From the NCBI GenBank assembly GCA_034190875.2, contig CM067343.1, positions 40,860,616 to 40,924,615 of the forward strand: 64,000 nucleotides of DNA. The letters run 5' to 3'. Every line of letters begins with the position of its first letter. The first letter of the stretch is position 1. The position numbers were made by a program, and so were the translations under genes. Positions 27,361 to 40,527 of this stretch are shown here, one piece after another. Origin of the DNA: Urechis unicinctus (Eukaryota; Annelida; Polychaeta; Xenopneusta; Urechidae). Under the pieces are notes generated by a model that ran no database searches, was not told where the DNA came from, and was given only the letters and a program-made list of their open reading frames with translations.

Positions 27361-29083
27361 CCGTGTGCGCATTCATATGCTCGTGCTTTTTGTGGAAATG
27401 CTTTAGAGTTCGACGGCGATTCAAAGCATTTGTCCAAACATCGCTGTTTCTATGTATTTGTTAAAAGGAACTAGTTTTAGGCGCCTTCAGGTCGTCATTG
27501 GAATAGACGGGTTTATATCTTATGTCTTATGTATGGGATGCACTTCACTTTTAGGGTTAATCATGATGCAAGAGGCGCGTTGTACACGATAAGTGAGCTG
27601 ACTACGATTTTCAGGGCGAAACTGTAATTAATCCGAGGAGTGTCAATGACCTGGACTTTGACTGTGTTGATGGTCATGAATATTCGTTGCAATTCAATTT
27701 TGAATGATGACGCTCAATTCAATGGGTTTCCGCATCATTGCGACCATTAAGGCCATGTGCAAACCTGGTGGCTATGGCACAGCAACCTATTGTAGGACGT
27801 GCCCTGTGACTTAATTGCTTTGCAGGATTATTATCACTTGAGGAGGGAACCGATGATAATAGACTTAATGTGGTCATCAGACAAATGTTTGCTTTGTGTT
27901 TATACGCTACATGAAACATGTTCTAGCCCTTTGAAAGATATGCCAAACCATGCACCCTAACAAATGCAGTGTAACCGATTTTGGCTAGGGATAATATCTA
28001 TCGATATTTTGACTGGGCTGTAATTATACTTTTGTCGTTAAGAGATACACCTATCCAGACAGTTACTAGATTCATAACCAATTTTGGCAGCAAATATTTT
28101 TTTTATATCTGGACTTAGCGGCCACTGTATATGTTTTATGTAACTCTTTATTCAGGTGCAAACATATCATGTAGGTAAATATTTACCGGAATTAGACAAT
28201 TTGACTAATATGCAAACAACTTTTGTTGTTAACGAATACGTACAAGTGAGTAAGTTTAATTCGTGTGGATTTATTAGAAAATAAAACAAGCTCACCAAAG
28301 GGACTGGACGTCTCATTTAATAACGTGGCAGCATACGGGTGCATTCATTTGATTCCATTTGGCAAAATCAAAAAAAGGATCACAAAGATGCATCAGAATT
28401 ATGCATAAGTACAATGCTATGTTTATCGATTGATGCGACGCTTGTGGCAAAGGGTTCGTCGTTAGCTATTTCATGGTACTGAATAATTGAGAACAGCAGT
28501 TTGGTTCTGCCAGCGTGTCACACATTTCCAAATTTTGTTTGTGCTGCAATTACAATATGTTCATATTAAGCCTGGAGCATAAGTGAATAACAAATGACAC
28601 AGTACGTAATTTTGCAACCTTAATGACTCCCCAATAAAGTAGATATGTGACAAAAATTACTAGTGCACGTTGACACCAAAATCCGGCGCAGTTAGCATGA
28701 CGAAGTTTCTGATTTAGTTATCCGCCTGAGCTTCTTAATTCAAGTGGCATGTGACAGTTATTGCTGTCGTATTCGTACATGACAAAAAAAGAATCGTTGT
28801 TATCAGTATTGCGTCACAGGCTAACATGTAAAGATGATTTGGAAAAGTAGACTAAAATGGAATATTAAGTTGCTTTCAACAATCATGTAATATCGCGACG
28901 GTAATTATCAGCTCGTCAAAGATAAATTACTTTTTGGTGTTTTGTATAAAAGTTAGTTGTGTTAACATATGATGTAAGAGAGTCAAACACTCATTATGCC
29001 GCCGAATGGGACCACAACATTCTTAAAACACCACATTATTTTCATGTTTTTGTTGCTGGCACAATACCACAGGTAATCATGTG
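27361..29083. other. Unassigned DNA
   Basis: No gene, microsatellite or repeat partner was recognised. Open frames are all shorter than 70 codons. Confidence 0.45.
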
Positions 29084-29171
29084 GCCTGTGTGGTATGTGT
29101 TTATCCAAACGCCGTTTAGATAAACACCTGCCATACAGGCGTATCAAATGAATCATCAGCAGATGATTCAT
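29084..29171. other. Two adjacent strong hairpins
   Basis: 29084-29140 folds back on itself. GCCTGTGTGGTA pairs with TGCCATACAGGC (two G-T pairs), then after one mismatch GTGTTTATC pairs with GATAAACAC, then after another AAAC pairs with GTTT across a GCC loop. That is 25 pairs in 57 bases. Eight bases further on, ATGAATCATC (29148-29157) pairs perfectly with GATGATTCAT (29162-29171) across a four-base loop. The arrangement could be the end of a foldback element, an RNA precursor, or chance. No repeat partner was seen in the window. Confidence 0.75.
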
Positions 29172-29555
29172 ATGTTTGTCGAATCAAACGTTGTGGAATC
29201 GGGTGTGTAGCAGTTGGAAACTAACAAGTCAATCAGCATCACAACAACATTGAGCAGAATATAACGCTGTCTTTATCTTATCTAATTGGAATGTGGCAAA
29301 GGCTAGACGGCACAGCTTTCAGTCGGAATTAGTGTTAATATGCTAAATGCAAAAGTAGTAATGTAATACTACATATCATTTGAACCCCTAGGCCTCTTTT
29401 CCGCTAAATCCCATAAACATTGGATCTAGCTGAAACGTTTACTGTTAAACCTTACTTGCAGCTGCACAGTCACTCAAAAGACGAACTGTAGGGTGTAGCA
29501 AAATCCACAAACTAAATGCAGTAACACACGTTTTTAGTCTCACAGCTAAAGAAAC

Positions 29556-29556
<1 letters not shown>
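29172..29556. other. Unassigned spacer before a TA array
   Basis: Apart from a minor GTTTG/CAAAC hairpin (29174-29189), nothing is recognisable here. Confidence 0.45.
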
Positions 29557-29588
<32 letters not shown>

Positions 29589-29695
29589 TATATAGATATA
29601 TATAGAGAGATATATATATAGATATATATATATAGAGAGTATATAGATATAGATTATATAAGAGATATATATGTATATATATATATCTTATATGT

Positions 29696-29734
<39 letters not shown>

Positions 29735-30135
29735 TGTGTATATATAAATATACATACATATTTAGATATAGATACATATATATTAACATATATGTATGTA
29801 GACATATTTATATATACATATATGTATCCATATTTATATATTTATATATATGCATAGATATATATATAGATATATATAATATATGTATATATGCATATAG
29901 ATATAGATAGAAATATGGAGAGACATATAGATATATATATATAGGAGATAGATATGGGGGATATATACATATAAATATATATACATTATATAGAGATACA
30001 TATATCCTATATATAGATTTCTATTTATATATATATGCAGATATATATAAATATATATATATAGGTATTTACATATATATATATATATATCTATCTCTAG
30101 AGATATATATATACATATATAGATATCTATATATA

Positions 30136-30222
<87 letters not shown>

Positions 30223-30226
30223 ATAT
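29557..30226. repeat. Long complex (TA)n array with GATA/GA variants
   Basis: TA runs at both ends flank a 450-base core of TA mixed with gata, gaga and gtat units. Several self-complementary stretches occur (for example tctatctctagagata near 30090). It ends about 70-95 bases before recurring module f. Confidence 0.96.
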
Positions 30227-30289
30227 GCTAGGTAAAGTAATATCAAAGTGAGCTGCACATCAACGTTGATGCGTTACTAAATGCCTACA

Positions 30290-32640
30290 AAAATTAACAT
30301 CAAGTGTAAAGTCTGACTTTATTGAACAGCCGGGTTTTTAGATCAATAGGGAAAAGCGATATATCTACGTTGATGAGAATTCGGACGACATTGAAGAAGA
30401 TACAAATGCCAACTACAGTCGGCATGTTGCCCAAGTCAAAATTGACCAGACCAATTCGGCCTGTTGTCTAGGTGAAATCCCATTTTATCGGGACCTATTG
30501 TGGCCTTGAAAGGTTGTCATTGTTTGAGTTGGTTTTCGCTCATGTTTTTTTCATATATCAGTAATGCATAGGATCGGATATAGAACGAACACGGTGGGCT
30601 CCTGCAGGTTTTATTCTGTTCCTAGATGATGCTACAAAGAGTGCTGTATTTAAGCTGGTGTCTTGTGTTTGATGTTGTGCCGTTGTAAGAATATTCGCTG
30701 ACTCCTCTAGAAGTAGCTGGTTTCCCATCGACGGTGCATGACGCATAAATTACTTCCGTTTTTTCAGCTGAATAAGTATAAGCATACATGAATGTACCGG
30801 GCGTCTGCTCATTATTGTGATTATTTTACACCAGTAATACAAATTATCTGCTGTATGTAGAATGGTCAAATATAGAATCATAACTAACAAAAGGTCGACA
30901 GGATAATTCTTTCCCAATATACAAACTGACCGGATATAAAAATGATTTGGTGCGGTCTTATTATCTTAAGTGTCCTAAACCCTTGCGTGACGTGAATACC
31001 ACTATTCTAAGGTGTCTTAAATATCACTCATAGGTAAACATAACCCTGTGTTAAGAAGAGGAAGGGTATTTGTCGATTGACAGGTATAAAGAGGACCATG
31101 GACCATGGCAGTTATTGATGGTTCAATCAGCGCCCCACTTTTTGCCCCCGCTATCACATAAGAGGAACATTCATCTGCAAAATGTTCAAAACATAGTTGT
31201 GTGAATACTGGCTGACGACTCCCTGTTTACTATACAGTACGTTGACCCCAGATGTATCGAGTCGCTCCGTGCTATGACAAGGTTATTAAGAATTACAGTG
31301 GTAAGGTAAAATTAGGATATTAACAATTTGCACCCGTATTACTTGCAGCCGATAATACATGGTAAACACTATCTAACCCAATCAATTCATAGTGGATTTT
31401 ACGGAGCACCATCCGGGTAGACTCAGAAAGAACGGAAATGGTTTTGAAACTCAATATTTACACACATGCCGTTACTTGATTTATGTGGTTATTTTTAGGG
31501 GAACAAATTCTATTTCGTTCGTTTAGAATGACTTAGGTATGAATGGTTTACCAGTTGGATATTATTACGCGAGGAAGCATGCAAATACTACTCAAAAGAT
31601 ATTTAAAACACGTATGTTGTAAATATGAACAATCAAATTCATGTTCCCAGTGAGGCAATTGCCTTTTGACTGCAAAGCGGTCCAGCTAAATTGACAGGCA
31701 ACGACAACATTGTCCTATAGCTGTGCTGACTCATAAAACCATACACATGCCCAACGATATATTATTTCATTCGATTTGAATCTAACATACCTCGCAAGCC
31801 ATTGAAATCATTTTCCTATATTCTGGTGTTTGGTCACAAAACCACTTAAACCAACCTGCATATGAGCGGAGTGCCCGTAGCTAATCCGAATGGTTTTTTT
31901 CAGGATTTATTGTGGTCGGCGTAAACGCCTATGTATTTTGGCGGCGTAAGTATTTTAAGCTGCCAAAACTAAACCGACTATTTTTCATTGTTCGGTTGTT
32001 AATATCCCCAAGTGTTAGAAACATGAAAGAGTTGCAAGATATATTGCGCAAGTGACCAAGTCTCCAGAGGAATATCGTTCGTACACGCCATATGTTATAG
32101 CTATAATCCCCTGGGTCAGCATATCAATTAAAGTGAAGCATGAACGATGCACTTTTGAATAACATTGTCCTGTTGATTAATTCTGCTTTAGTACTGGGTA
32201 TATACATTGTAAACTACATAGTTGTTATAGTTATATTAACATAATTATAACTGTGCAAGCCAAATATACGGCTGCTTGCAAACAAGAGTAATCTGATAGA
32301 CAATAAACACATTTGTAGAGTGAGTACAGGAGGAAAAATCTTCGATGTTTCTTTTTTCTCGTGACTCAGCATTTCAACAAATATCTAAACAGGCCAGTGC
32401 ATTCTGCTTAAATGGTAACCGGCGATTACAGTGACCACATAATCACATAAACCCGGAGTGAACTCCATCAATTCATCTCCGTGCTTGTATGCTGAGACGT
32501 AAAGAATTCTTATCAATAGGTCCATGGGCCTGTTTACTGCTGATTAGATTTGCCTACTTGTATAGCTTACGCTTACAGTGCCGGTTGCATGACGTTGGCA
32601 GTACACAACAATTGCCATTGGAATGGATCGTATTTCCACA
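30290..32640 (+). repeat. Recurring unit, modules f, h, a, b, c
   Basis: f at 30320-30480, h at 31435-31850, a at 32118-32180, b at 32510-32580 and c near 32620 occur in that order. Compared with the copies at 23.2, 24.8 and 25.65 kb, f, h and b are displaced by about 7.1, 6.85 and 6.9 kb, which supports colinear descent. Module g between f and h was not found here. Confidence 0.75.
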
Positions 32641-35600
32641 GTTGCTCTGGTGACAAAAAGACATACAGGAAAAAAACTACGGAGAACTGCAAGTAATCAG
32701 GTTTTCATTTTGCGACAGTCGACACTGCACAAAGAATTGATGTCAAGCTGAGAGGATATTGTCATGCTGGCTTTGCATATACATATGTTTAATGACAAAT
32801 GGTAAATTCGCAGTGGTTGCCTATATATCTGACTTATACACACCTTCTCGTTGTTAGACGTTCCGCTATCTTTCTCCCACAACATAATTAACGAAAATTT
32901 GTTTTCAGGCGTTGATTGAATGAATTTTAATTTTCGATAATAATTAAATATTTACATATTTGTAATTGACCAGAATTAAGAAATACCTCATAAGGAACAT
33001 GACAGGAGATAAGAAGCAGACTAAACATAATTTCAACGATCCGAATATGTATAGTTTGGCTGTTACCTTTTGGACACATGTCACAGTGGATATCCAGTGA
33101 TTGTTGGCTGTGTATCCTTAAAGCATGGTACGAAATTGGCAATTCATCAGTCAATGCACGATTTCCCATTCGATAAGCACCGATAACTTTTGGTAAGGAT
33201 TGATGCATGTATATTTTAATTGCCTGTTTCTTCGACTCACTTAGTGGCCATTCTGCTCATCCATATTACACATTAATCAATTCATCTCAGGACTGTTGAG
33301 CAGTTACATACGTTGTCATTATACTCAGGTGAGGGTAACTTGTCCAGTATTAGTGTGCAATTATCGGAATAAACGGACAATGGGTGTACTCTGGTACCCC
33401 CCCCCCCCCTCCGAATAATTCAACTGTACAGTATAAATAGTATCAGGAGAACTCATCTTACGACTTATCGATATTTCGTGCAATGTGGTTGGGCAACATC
33501 GCGCACTGTACAGTATTTGTAAGTGAATTGAAAATGCAGCGTATTGAGCTGACAACATTAACCTGTAATCTCAAGCAATGCGTATGCAACAAAGGTATCT
33601 TTGATCAACATTATTCCCAGAATACATTGTCAAGAGTCGGTTCTGGGGCCCGGTCCTTCATATTCTGCGTAAACAATGAATAACAATAAGGCATATAACT
33701 GAGACGAAAGACCATACCCAATGTTGTTGTGGCGAGACGAAATGGCTCTGCCAAGTGTTAAATAATGCTTTAACTTAGGTCGATTATTAAAGATGACCAA
33801 CGACAGGGCAACTATTGACCTAACCGTGTTTGCCATAGCCAGCCATCAACATAGCGAATTGGTAGCCATCTTTGTAAATCATTCTAAATCATGTTCCATG
33901 CCCATAATTGTTGTGGCGTGTCGCAGAGTATGTCCGGAACTGTACTTCCTCTGGTGAATAGGTGAAGTAAATATCATCATCATTTGTTCATAGATCAACG
34001 TCTAAGGGTCTCAGGAGTGGGGATGACATTGAACACGTGATATACCGCCATTCATTCCGTTCTTCCAAAACTTATCAGCAAAATAATGGAGTGAATGGAT
34101 TTTACAGGGACCGCCGGGGCTGGTGCTGGCTACATTAAAGCAGCAGTATGTTTGTCTGCATAAATTGCTGCAGTCAATGAGAGTCCCATTCCATGAAAAC
34201 AAGACTGTCATTGACAAGCGAAGAGGTACGGTTTAGTTCAATTCATTTCCATAATAGATTGAGATTACTTAGCGTGCATAACGCGTTGATGGACGACTGT
34301 GAAATTGGATGGACATGGTTGGTTAAGCAGATGCTTTTCAGTTTAGAAAGGCACGATAGTTAAAAGTCTGTCAGTTTCCAGTCGTTAGTTGTCTGCAATT
34401 CTACTTCGCTATTGGAACGGAAAGTTTGATTACAGACAACGCATACGTTTTTCTATACTATTGCATGAGCGCTGATCAATACAATAAAATTGCATAATGG
34501 CCAAGGCAGATTATTATCGTAGCAACAATGATTGCAATTAATTATCAATACATTTACGATCAACGTTATGATATATATGACATGCTGCCATCTATCATCT
34601 CAACTAAGGATTAACATATAAACCTAGAACGTGTGCGTGGACAAATAGTGGCAACAAACTGATAACGCCTGGGTTTCATAGCCTTGTCCATATCCTTACA
34701 ATATCTGTTAGTCTGAAAGAAATCCTTGGAGCGCTTGTCATGACGCGGTTGCAGGTGGACAAGTATTTCCGTAGTTACTATTGGGAAGGCAGGGCCCTGG
34801 TTTTTTGAATTGTTAAACTTGCCATAGAACTGGGTCCATGTCAATATGGGCATCATCTAATTAGAAAGCTGTCACTATTATATGTTATGGTATTACGCCA
34901 TCGCCGACACATATTAGAAAAGGGCTGTAATAGCAATATGGCAAAATCTTATTCATGTTGCATTATTTTTAAATTAAAGTGTAGGTTTTCATTACATCAG
35001 ACAAGTTTTTTTACATAAGGTCTTACATAAGGCTTTTTCAAGCTATTCGGGTAATTGTATTTTCAGAATGATAAAATGCGAAGTGTATGTGAATGATTTT
35101 GTTTTCGTAAGACGGAGCGAAGTATGAATTCTCTTAAGCAAATCATATGAGCCGATATATTATTTTACAATGTCGATAAGACTTGATATATACCAATGTG
35201 ATTAAGAATGCAAATGTTGTTCCCTTTAGATTGTTGTTCTCATCAATAGCACCGCAAACACTATATATGGCGCAATCAAAGACGAATGAAATACGATTGA
35301 GTTTAGCATAAATTGCTTGTCTGATGTAGATCACTCGTCATCACTGCCGTTGTTTGCTTGTTAACATCGTAGTTTTCAATAATGAATTGTGAGTATTCCT
35401 GGATTTATACGTCTAAATGAGCTGTTGTTATGTAACAGTGGCAAAATTAATTCCTGAATTCCCCTTGCTATGACAGAGGCACCTATACTGTGTATGTCAA
35501 TTATTGTAGTGGCCCCGCAATTATGTCTACCTGTCGGAAGCTTTTGGAAACAGCCTGGCATGGATTTTTCTCAGTTGCGCAACTACACTACTAGGGTAAT

Positions 35601-36689
35601 AGTGTTTATCAAATGCATGCATATCTAGGAGGAAACATTAGTTGGAACAGCAAACAACTATCAACTTTTTATTGTATGTCTTTCATGTGCGGTACCGACT
35701 AGTTCTATGCATGTTATCATTGTTTGCCGAAATGCTTTTGCAGCCTCCAAGCTGACAGTGTTTTCGGAATGCTCTTTATATTTGTCTATTTGATTCGTCC
35801 TATTCGTTCAATGGCGTCAACCGTTCATTAAACGTTAATCGTCAGCTTAGGTAGCACTCTTCACGCATAAGTTGCTCTATGTGGATCGTGCTCCTAAGTT
35901 ACAAATATTCAAGCTTGATGTATTCATTGCTATAACCACTTCGCCGAGGTTTGAAGACGAATGAAGAATCCCAGGTTAAAGCAAGCATTATCTTCGCATG
36001 GAAGTAGATCGGATCTACGTCATTACTGCTGCAAGCATTCGTTATGTTTTCTTACATTAAGCATTAGTAAGGCAGTCATTATTACCTAAACGCTTGCGTA
36101 ACTTTACCCTCCTTAACTTACTTCTCCATTCTTATTGTCAATAATTTTCATTATGTTCGTCCTTATTGAAGCCAAGTAGGAACCTACAGTGGTTTTTCGT
36201 TCTGTTTCGCCTAAGTCAATAGTGGTTATTCTGAGCACAATGCCACTTAGCAGATGTGCCAGGCCCAACCAGATTGTTATATCGTAAACATGTTCACTGC
36301 GGATTAGATTAGCCCATTCATAAAGCTTACTGTTTTGTTATCTGGCAACTTGATACTTTCAACTTATTGCAAAGTTCACCAGTCATGACAATATTTACAG
36401 ACATACTTGGATGAGCGAATTCCAATAAATTAATATACTCCAAAGAAACTACACTATATTGTCATTGAACGATTGCATGCATTCAAAAACATTCTAACGG
36501 TAAGTGGAATATCAAACCAGTGACACATGCGGCGTGACGCATATATCCGGTTGCCTATCTTAGAATTTCATTGAATGTGTGTCTGGCGTAATAATCAGGG
36601 TACCCGCTTGGGTAATACGTGCTGCTAATGTGAATATACATGGGTGTGGTCTACAGGTTATGAAGTTATCAATAAGCTTGCGAGGGGTA
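32641..36689. other. Unassigned DNA with one b module
   Basis: 36291-36330 (tgttcactgcggattagatt, then gcttac) is a good copy of module b at 32531. There is a 13-C run at 33397-33409. Remaining open frames are short (93 codons at most) with no recognisable domain. Confidence 0.5.
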
Positions 36690-37189
36690 CCAGAATTGTA
36701 TGGGTGCAGACATAGGTCGACTTAATGACGAGATCATGTCAGGTATTGACTATGATATAAAATTGATAGTGCATTGAATTTTAATTCCATAACCACTAGT
36801 GAAAATAATAATTCATGAACTGATTAAAACACTGTCGCCGCTCTACAACAGCCTCACTGCTTATTTCATATTGCAATGCAGGCCTACATGACGGAAATAG
36901 TTTGCCTCCAAAATGTTCATAGCTGGAATCGAACTTAAGCTTCATTTTTTACATTTTTTGGATGTATTTCTTATGTCTTTACACTTTTTATCCTGATGTA
37001 TTGCGTTTCCAACCACATGGAAATCATCAATATCGAGAACTTCTATTTTGAACGCACCACCAATCATGAATTTATACTGTTTGCGAGTTGGGATAGCTAC
37101 AATGTCGCCGACTTGTGTGCAATACACTGAAATCTTTGTATATTTAATGGGACAATCTCTTGCCACAACTATGTGATTAGGGTGTGTTT
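36690..37189 (+). repeat. Duplicated block 2, copy A, left arm
   Basis: It matches 44395-44845: atcangtcaggtnttgact, gntttccaacnacatngaaat, attttgaacncac and tgtgattag occur in the same order. Copy B is continuous with the sequence that matches 40551 onward, so copy A is interrupted here. Confidence 0.8.
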
Positions 37190-38907
37190 CCAGCCAGGTA
37201 GCTGCATTTGATTCATAACTATCTAATATCTATATTATACGCATAACTAGGGCCGCTATGTCCATATTCGATAATTTGTTTGATGTTTGCTCATGCATCC
37301 GATATAAGTAAATTCGAGGCTTGCATCTCTAAGCAGGCAGCAAATTTGACTGCATATGTCGATAGAAAAACATGTGGTACTAATTTTAATTTTAGACCGA
37401 TCTCTGTCGGTGGACTGTCTATTCATAAGAAACTGAGAACATCAGACTGACAACTCTTTAACGTAATATAATTATGTAAAGGTTAATGACAAGATGCGTC
37501 CAATTTTCGTGTCCATACAATAGTCATATTTATTATCAAGACAGGTTGTCCTGCTATGCACGATTCTCAGTGCAATTAATTCCCGAGGTAAACAGTTTGT
37601 GGTTACCAAGCGTGCCCAATGCGCGGATGGATTGTTATGAAATAGGATGCAAGGATGGTTTTGTAGATGTTTCTCTTTTAAGACTCAGTACATTCAGGGC
37701 TCTTAGTTTTCATTCGTAAATTGGCTACAATTCTGCTCCGCAATTGTAACATTAATTTCAATTTAACAGAGACATTAGCTTGATGCTATGTGGAATTGCA
37801 TCATCGCTGATCAATTAGATATAGCTACAGGATAGCCAAGACAGGAAATCGTTTATAGCTGTGCTGCACCAAGAATGCTAGCCAACAAGTAGTGAAAAAC
37901 TTCGATGGAGGGCTATTATAACTGTATCGTTCAAATGAGGCACAACATGCCAGAAGAACGTGTATTGGAACAATACGAAGTCAGGATTTATGCGATTTAC
38001 TTGCATCGATAATTCTTTCCACTCACCATATTTCACCGCCATCATTTTCAGATTAGTTATCAATCAAATGTCGTATTACTATTAAACAAGACATCAGTGG
38101 AGAATCTAATCGAAATCAATAAAAGCAAAAATGAGATACTAGCGGAGAATATATCTACGAAATGACCTTAAATGGGCAGCGATGTCAAGATATAACCACA
38201 CGAGCAACAGGCGCCCAATTAGATGATTGACAATGGAATACACAACCATGCCACTGATGATAATATCTGGCGTACCCTTATTAATACGCTACTTGGGTGG
38301 CTGTCGAAATTAAGGACAGCTAATGTTTCGTTAAGATGGTAGGACATGATGAATAGGATGCAATTATGTCGGAAATGTCCAAATAGGCGCGTAGAAAATG
38401 GATTTCATTTGGAACTTGCTTCTTTGCCGAATAATACGATTAGTATATATATGTGTATGACAGTTATTGCACCACTGTTTACATTATCCACCATCATTAT
38501 AAAGATATACAAATATCGATGTCTCTCATGTTGAATCAATGACCCATTTAGGACTGTGTTTCTGAGACCTGCAAATCAAGCTATAATCGAACAACACAAT
38601 TCCAAATATATCGATCTGCTGTTTATTTACACGATGGTTTGGTCAAATCTAATTGCAATAGAATATATCCGCATTTATTCATTCGAGGAACCTGTTTAAC
38701 GTGCTTTATGGTAATGCTGTAAAGCTGAAGAACGGTCACTTGGTAGCGGCATTTTGAGTAGTACCTAGTAAAACGTGACCTCTCTAACGTGGAGGGAGTC
38801 CACTACAATTTAATTGTGCCTGGCGCAACAAACATCAGTGCATGTATAAGCAGCATAATCTCCACGTCATAAGATATCTTTATTACATGGCGGCTGTTTG
38901 CACATAA

Positions 38908-39504
38908 TTATGCGTCTGGCTTGGAATATTGTTTTCTTTTGATATTCATCTGCATAGTTGTATATATACGCCTAGAATATATCTCCTTCCCTCTTTTTCC
39001 AGAATGTTGATTATATGATCTCCTTTGCGACCTATTCACGCATGTAGTCAAATGAATGTGGCATGTTTGTGAATGCCGAGCAAGTTTCAGAGCTGCTATT
39101 CGGAAGGTGATCCCTTTTAACAAATTCCTGTTACATTTACAAGAAGATTTCTTGTTGCGTGTACAGTTCTTGCGTAAACGGGCACAATCAAGACGCTGAC
39201 TAATCAAATGCAACAATAGGGCGATATTGTCAGCCAAAAAGCCGCAGCTCCTTCTTGAGATATCATTAAATTTGTCAAACCTCCATAGCAAGGTTGTTTG
39301 CAAGGCATTCCAGTCGACAACATTTTCTAGTGTATACCGTAGGTAAAATTTGCAACCGATTTCGTTTTTGAATGGCTTCAATAAGCATTCGCATAACTGG
39401 TTATTGTCAAGCATCTTATCAATATGTGACATGACGTTCATGTAAAAATCATCCTGTAGATTTTGTGTACAAATACATGATCGGATCGTTGGCCAAAACT
39501 GCAT
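38908..39504 (-). CDS. 198-codon ORF, possibly retrotransposon Gag-like
   Basis: I do not recognise this protein with certainty. The frame starts at an ATG (39504) 12 bases after an in-frame stop and stays open for 198 codons. With roughly 6-7 % stop codons expected at this composition, such a run should be rare in 64 kb. The N-terminal part is mixed helical/hydrophobic. Around residues 38-70, a leucine-rich helix followed by 'FYLRYTLENVVDWNAL...LLWRF' has the spacing of the capsid-like Gag core of Ty3/gypsy-type elements (hydrophobic stretch, W..L...L..RF). From about residue 115 it becomes very basic (Lys/Arg-rich with scattered Cys/His, no clean CCHC knuckle), as nucleic-acid-binding Gag tails often are. 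AATAAA on the same strand lies 24 bases after the stop (38879-38884). No protease or polymerase follows. Alternatives are a lineage-specific gene exon or chance. Confidence 0.35.
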   Translation of the reverse strand: MQFWPTIRSCICTQNLQDDFYMNVMSHIDKMLDNNQLCECLLKPFKNEIGCKFYLRYTLENVVDWNALQTTLLWRFDKFNDISRRSCGFLADNIALLLHLISQRLDCARLRKNCTRNKKSSCKCNRNLLKGITFRIAALKLARHSQTCHIHLTTCVNRSQRRSYNQHSGKRGKEIYSRRIYTTMQMNIKRKQYSKPDA

Positions 39505-39708
39505 GACATAATATTACCCAATGCAGGTTTGAACATAATTGGCTGAAAAATATACCAAAGTAAACGTAAAATCATTTAAAACACCTCACTAAGATAAAAT
39601 CGGAAAATGGTAATGTTAATGAAAATATTCGGAATTTAAGTCAATGTCAACGTAAATGTGATTTCGCAACGGTGATAGATCAGGATTATTTTGATGAAAT
39701 GACAGCCT

Positions 39709-39780
39709 CAACCTGGCAGGAATTGCACCCTCTGGGCAGCTGGAACAGAGTCAAGCACGATACCATTGAGTCAGACATCA
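39709..39780 (-). pseudogene. tRNA-like Pol III promoter remnant (SINE head or tRNA pseudogene)
   Basis: On the minus strand an A-box-like TGACTCAATGG (39773-39763) is followed 44 bases later by a B-box-like GGTGCAATTCC (39729-39719). Each has one mismatch to the consensus, and the spacing is that of a real tRNA. Acceptor-stem pairing is not preserved, so it is more likely a SINE head or a decayed tRNA copy than a working gene. It lies about 200 bases upstream of the 198-codon ORF on the same strand. Confidence 0.45.
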
Positions 39781-40448
39781 TTTAGCCACTTGTGCGGATT
39801 CATCCTCTTTCAGATGTTTGACCACCACATATCGTGATCATTTTTGTCACAGGGAATCAGTCAGATTTACAACTCTTAGGATCATACGCGTAGCCTGTGA
39901 GTAGAAACGCGACGCAGCTATTGAAACCGTCTAGTACTTAAGTGGCGGCTTGGATATTCACATCAGTATCTTAACTCGCAGTTTCCCGTCTAATGTCATT
40001 AATTATGATGCAGAGATGTTGTGTAAGTCGGCTCTATTACTGGCTTACATCCTACATTATTTCTTAGGCAATAGCGTGCACTTATTGGCCGTTCTGCAGC
40101 TGTGCTGGTTAAGAAATAGTGGTTGTGATGAGTAAAAAAAAAAATGGTAACAATTGCAAACTTCGGCAGTTATGATGCAAAATATAAAGTTTAACATAAT
40201 GTAATTTTATAGGCAGCGCAAATCTAGCAATTTAATAACATTCATCTTTCGCCTTACCAATAATGCTTCAGCAAATATGCGACGAAAAGCAATGTGTAAT
40301 TGCAGGACATAATATCGGACTAAGGTATTATATCAAGCATGCATACGGACTATGAATATTGGCATGCGTTGTAAAATAATCAAATGACTGACTCATTTTT
40401 TAAAAGTGGACGCAAAATGTGATTGATAACCGATAAGTCTTCTTAGAG

Positions 40449-40527
40449 GCACCATTCTCAGCGAATGGTGCGTGTACTTGCTTTGAACGTCACAATATTT
40501 CGCGCATTTGCGCACTTTTACTACTAG
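40449..40527. other. Two hairpins followed by CTAG near the insertion edge
   Basis: GCACCATTC-TCAGC-GAATGGTGC (40449-40471) is a perfect 9-bp stem. GCGCA-TT-TGCGC (40502-40513) is a 5-bp GC-rich stem, and ten bases later comes CTAG (40524-40527). A hairpin ten or so bases before CTRR is the layout of a Helitron 3' end. However, the base after CTAG is G instead of the expected T, and no matching 5' end is evident. Confidence 0.4.

Noticed and set aside
26793..27474. Open frames of 167-223 codons encoding Met-Tyr-Val-Cys or Ile-His-Thr-Tyr repeats
   Set aside because: They are automatic consequences of a stop-free tetranucleotide repeat and occur in several frames on both strands.
36925..36935. 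Perfect B-box-like motif AGTTCGATTCC on the minus strand
   Set aside because: No A box lies about 44 bases upstream on that strand, and the paralogue lacks the motif.
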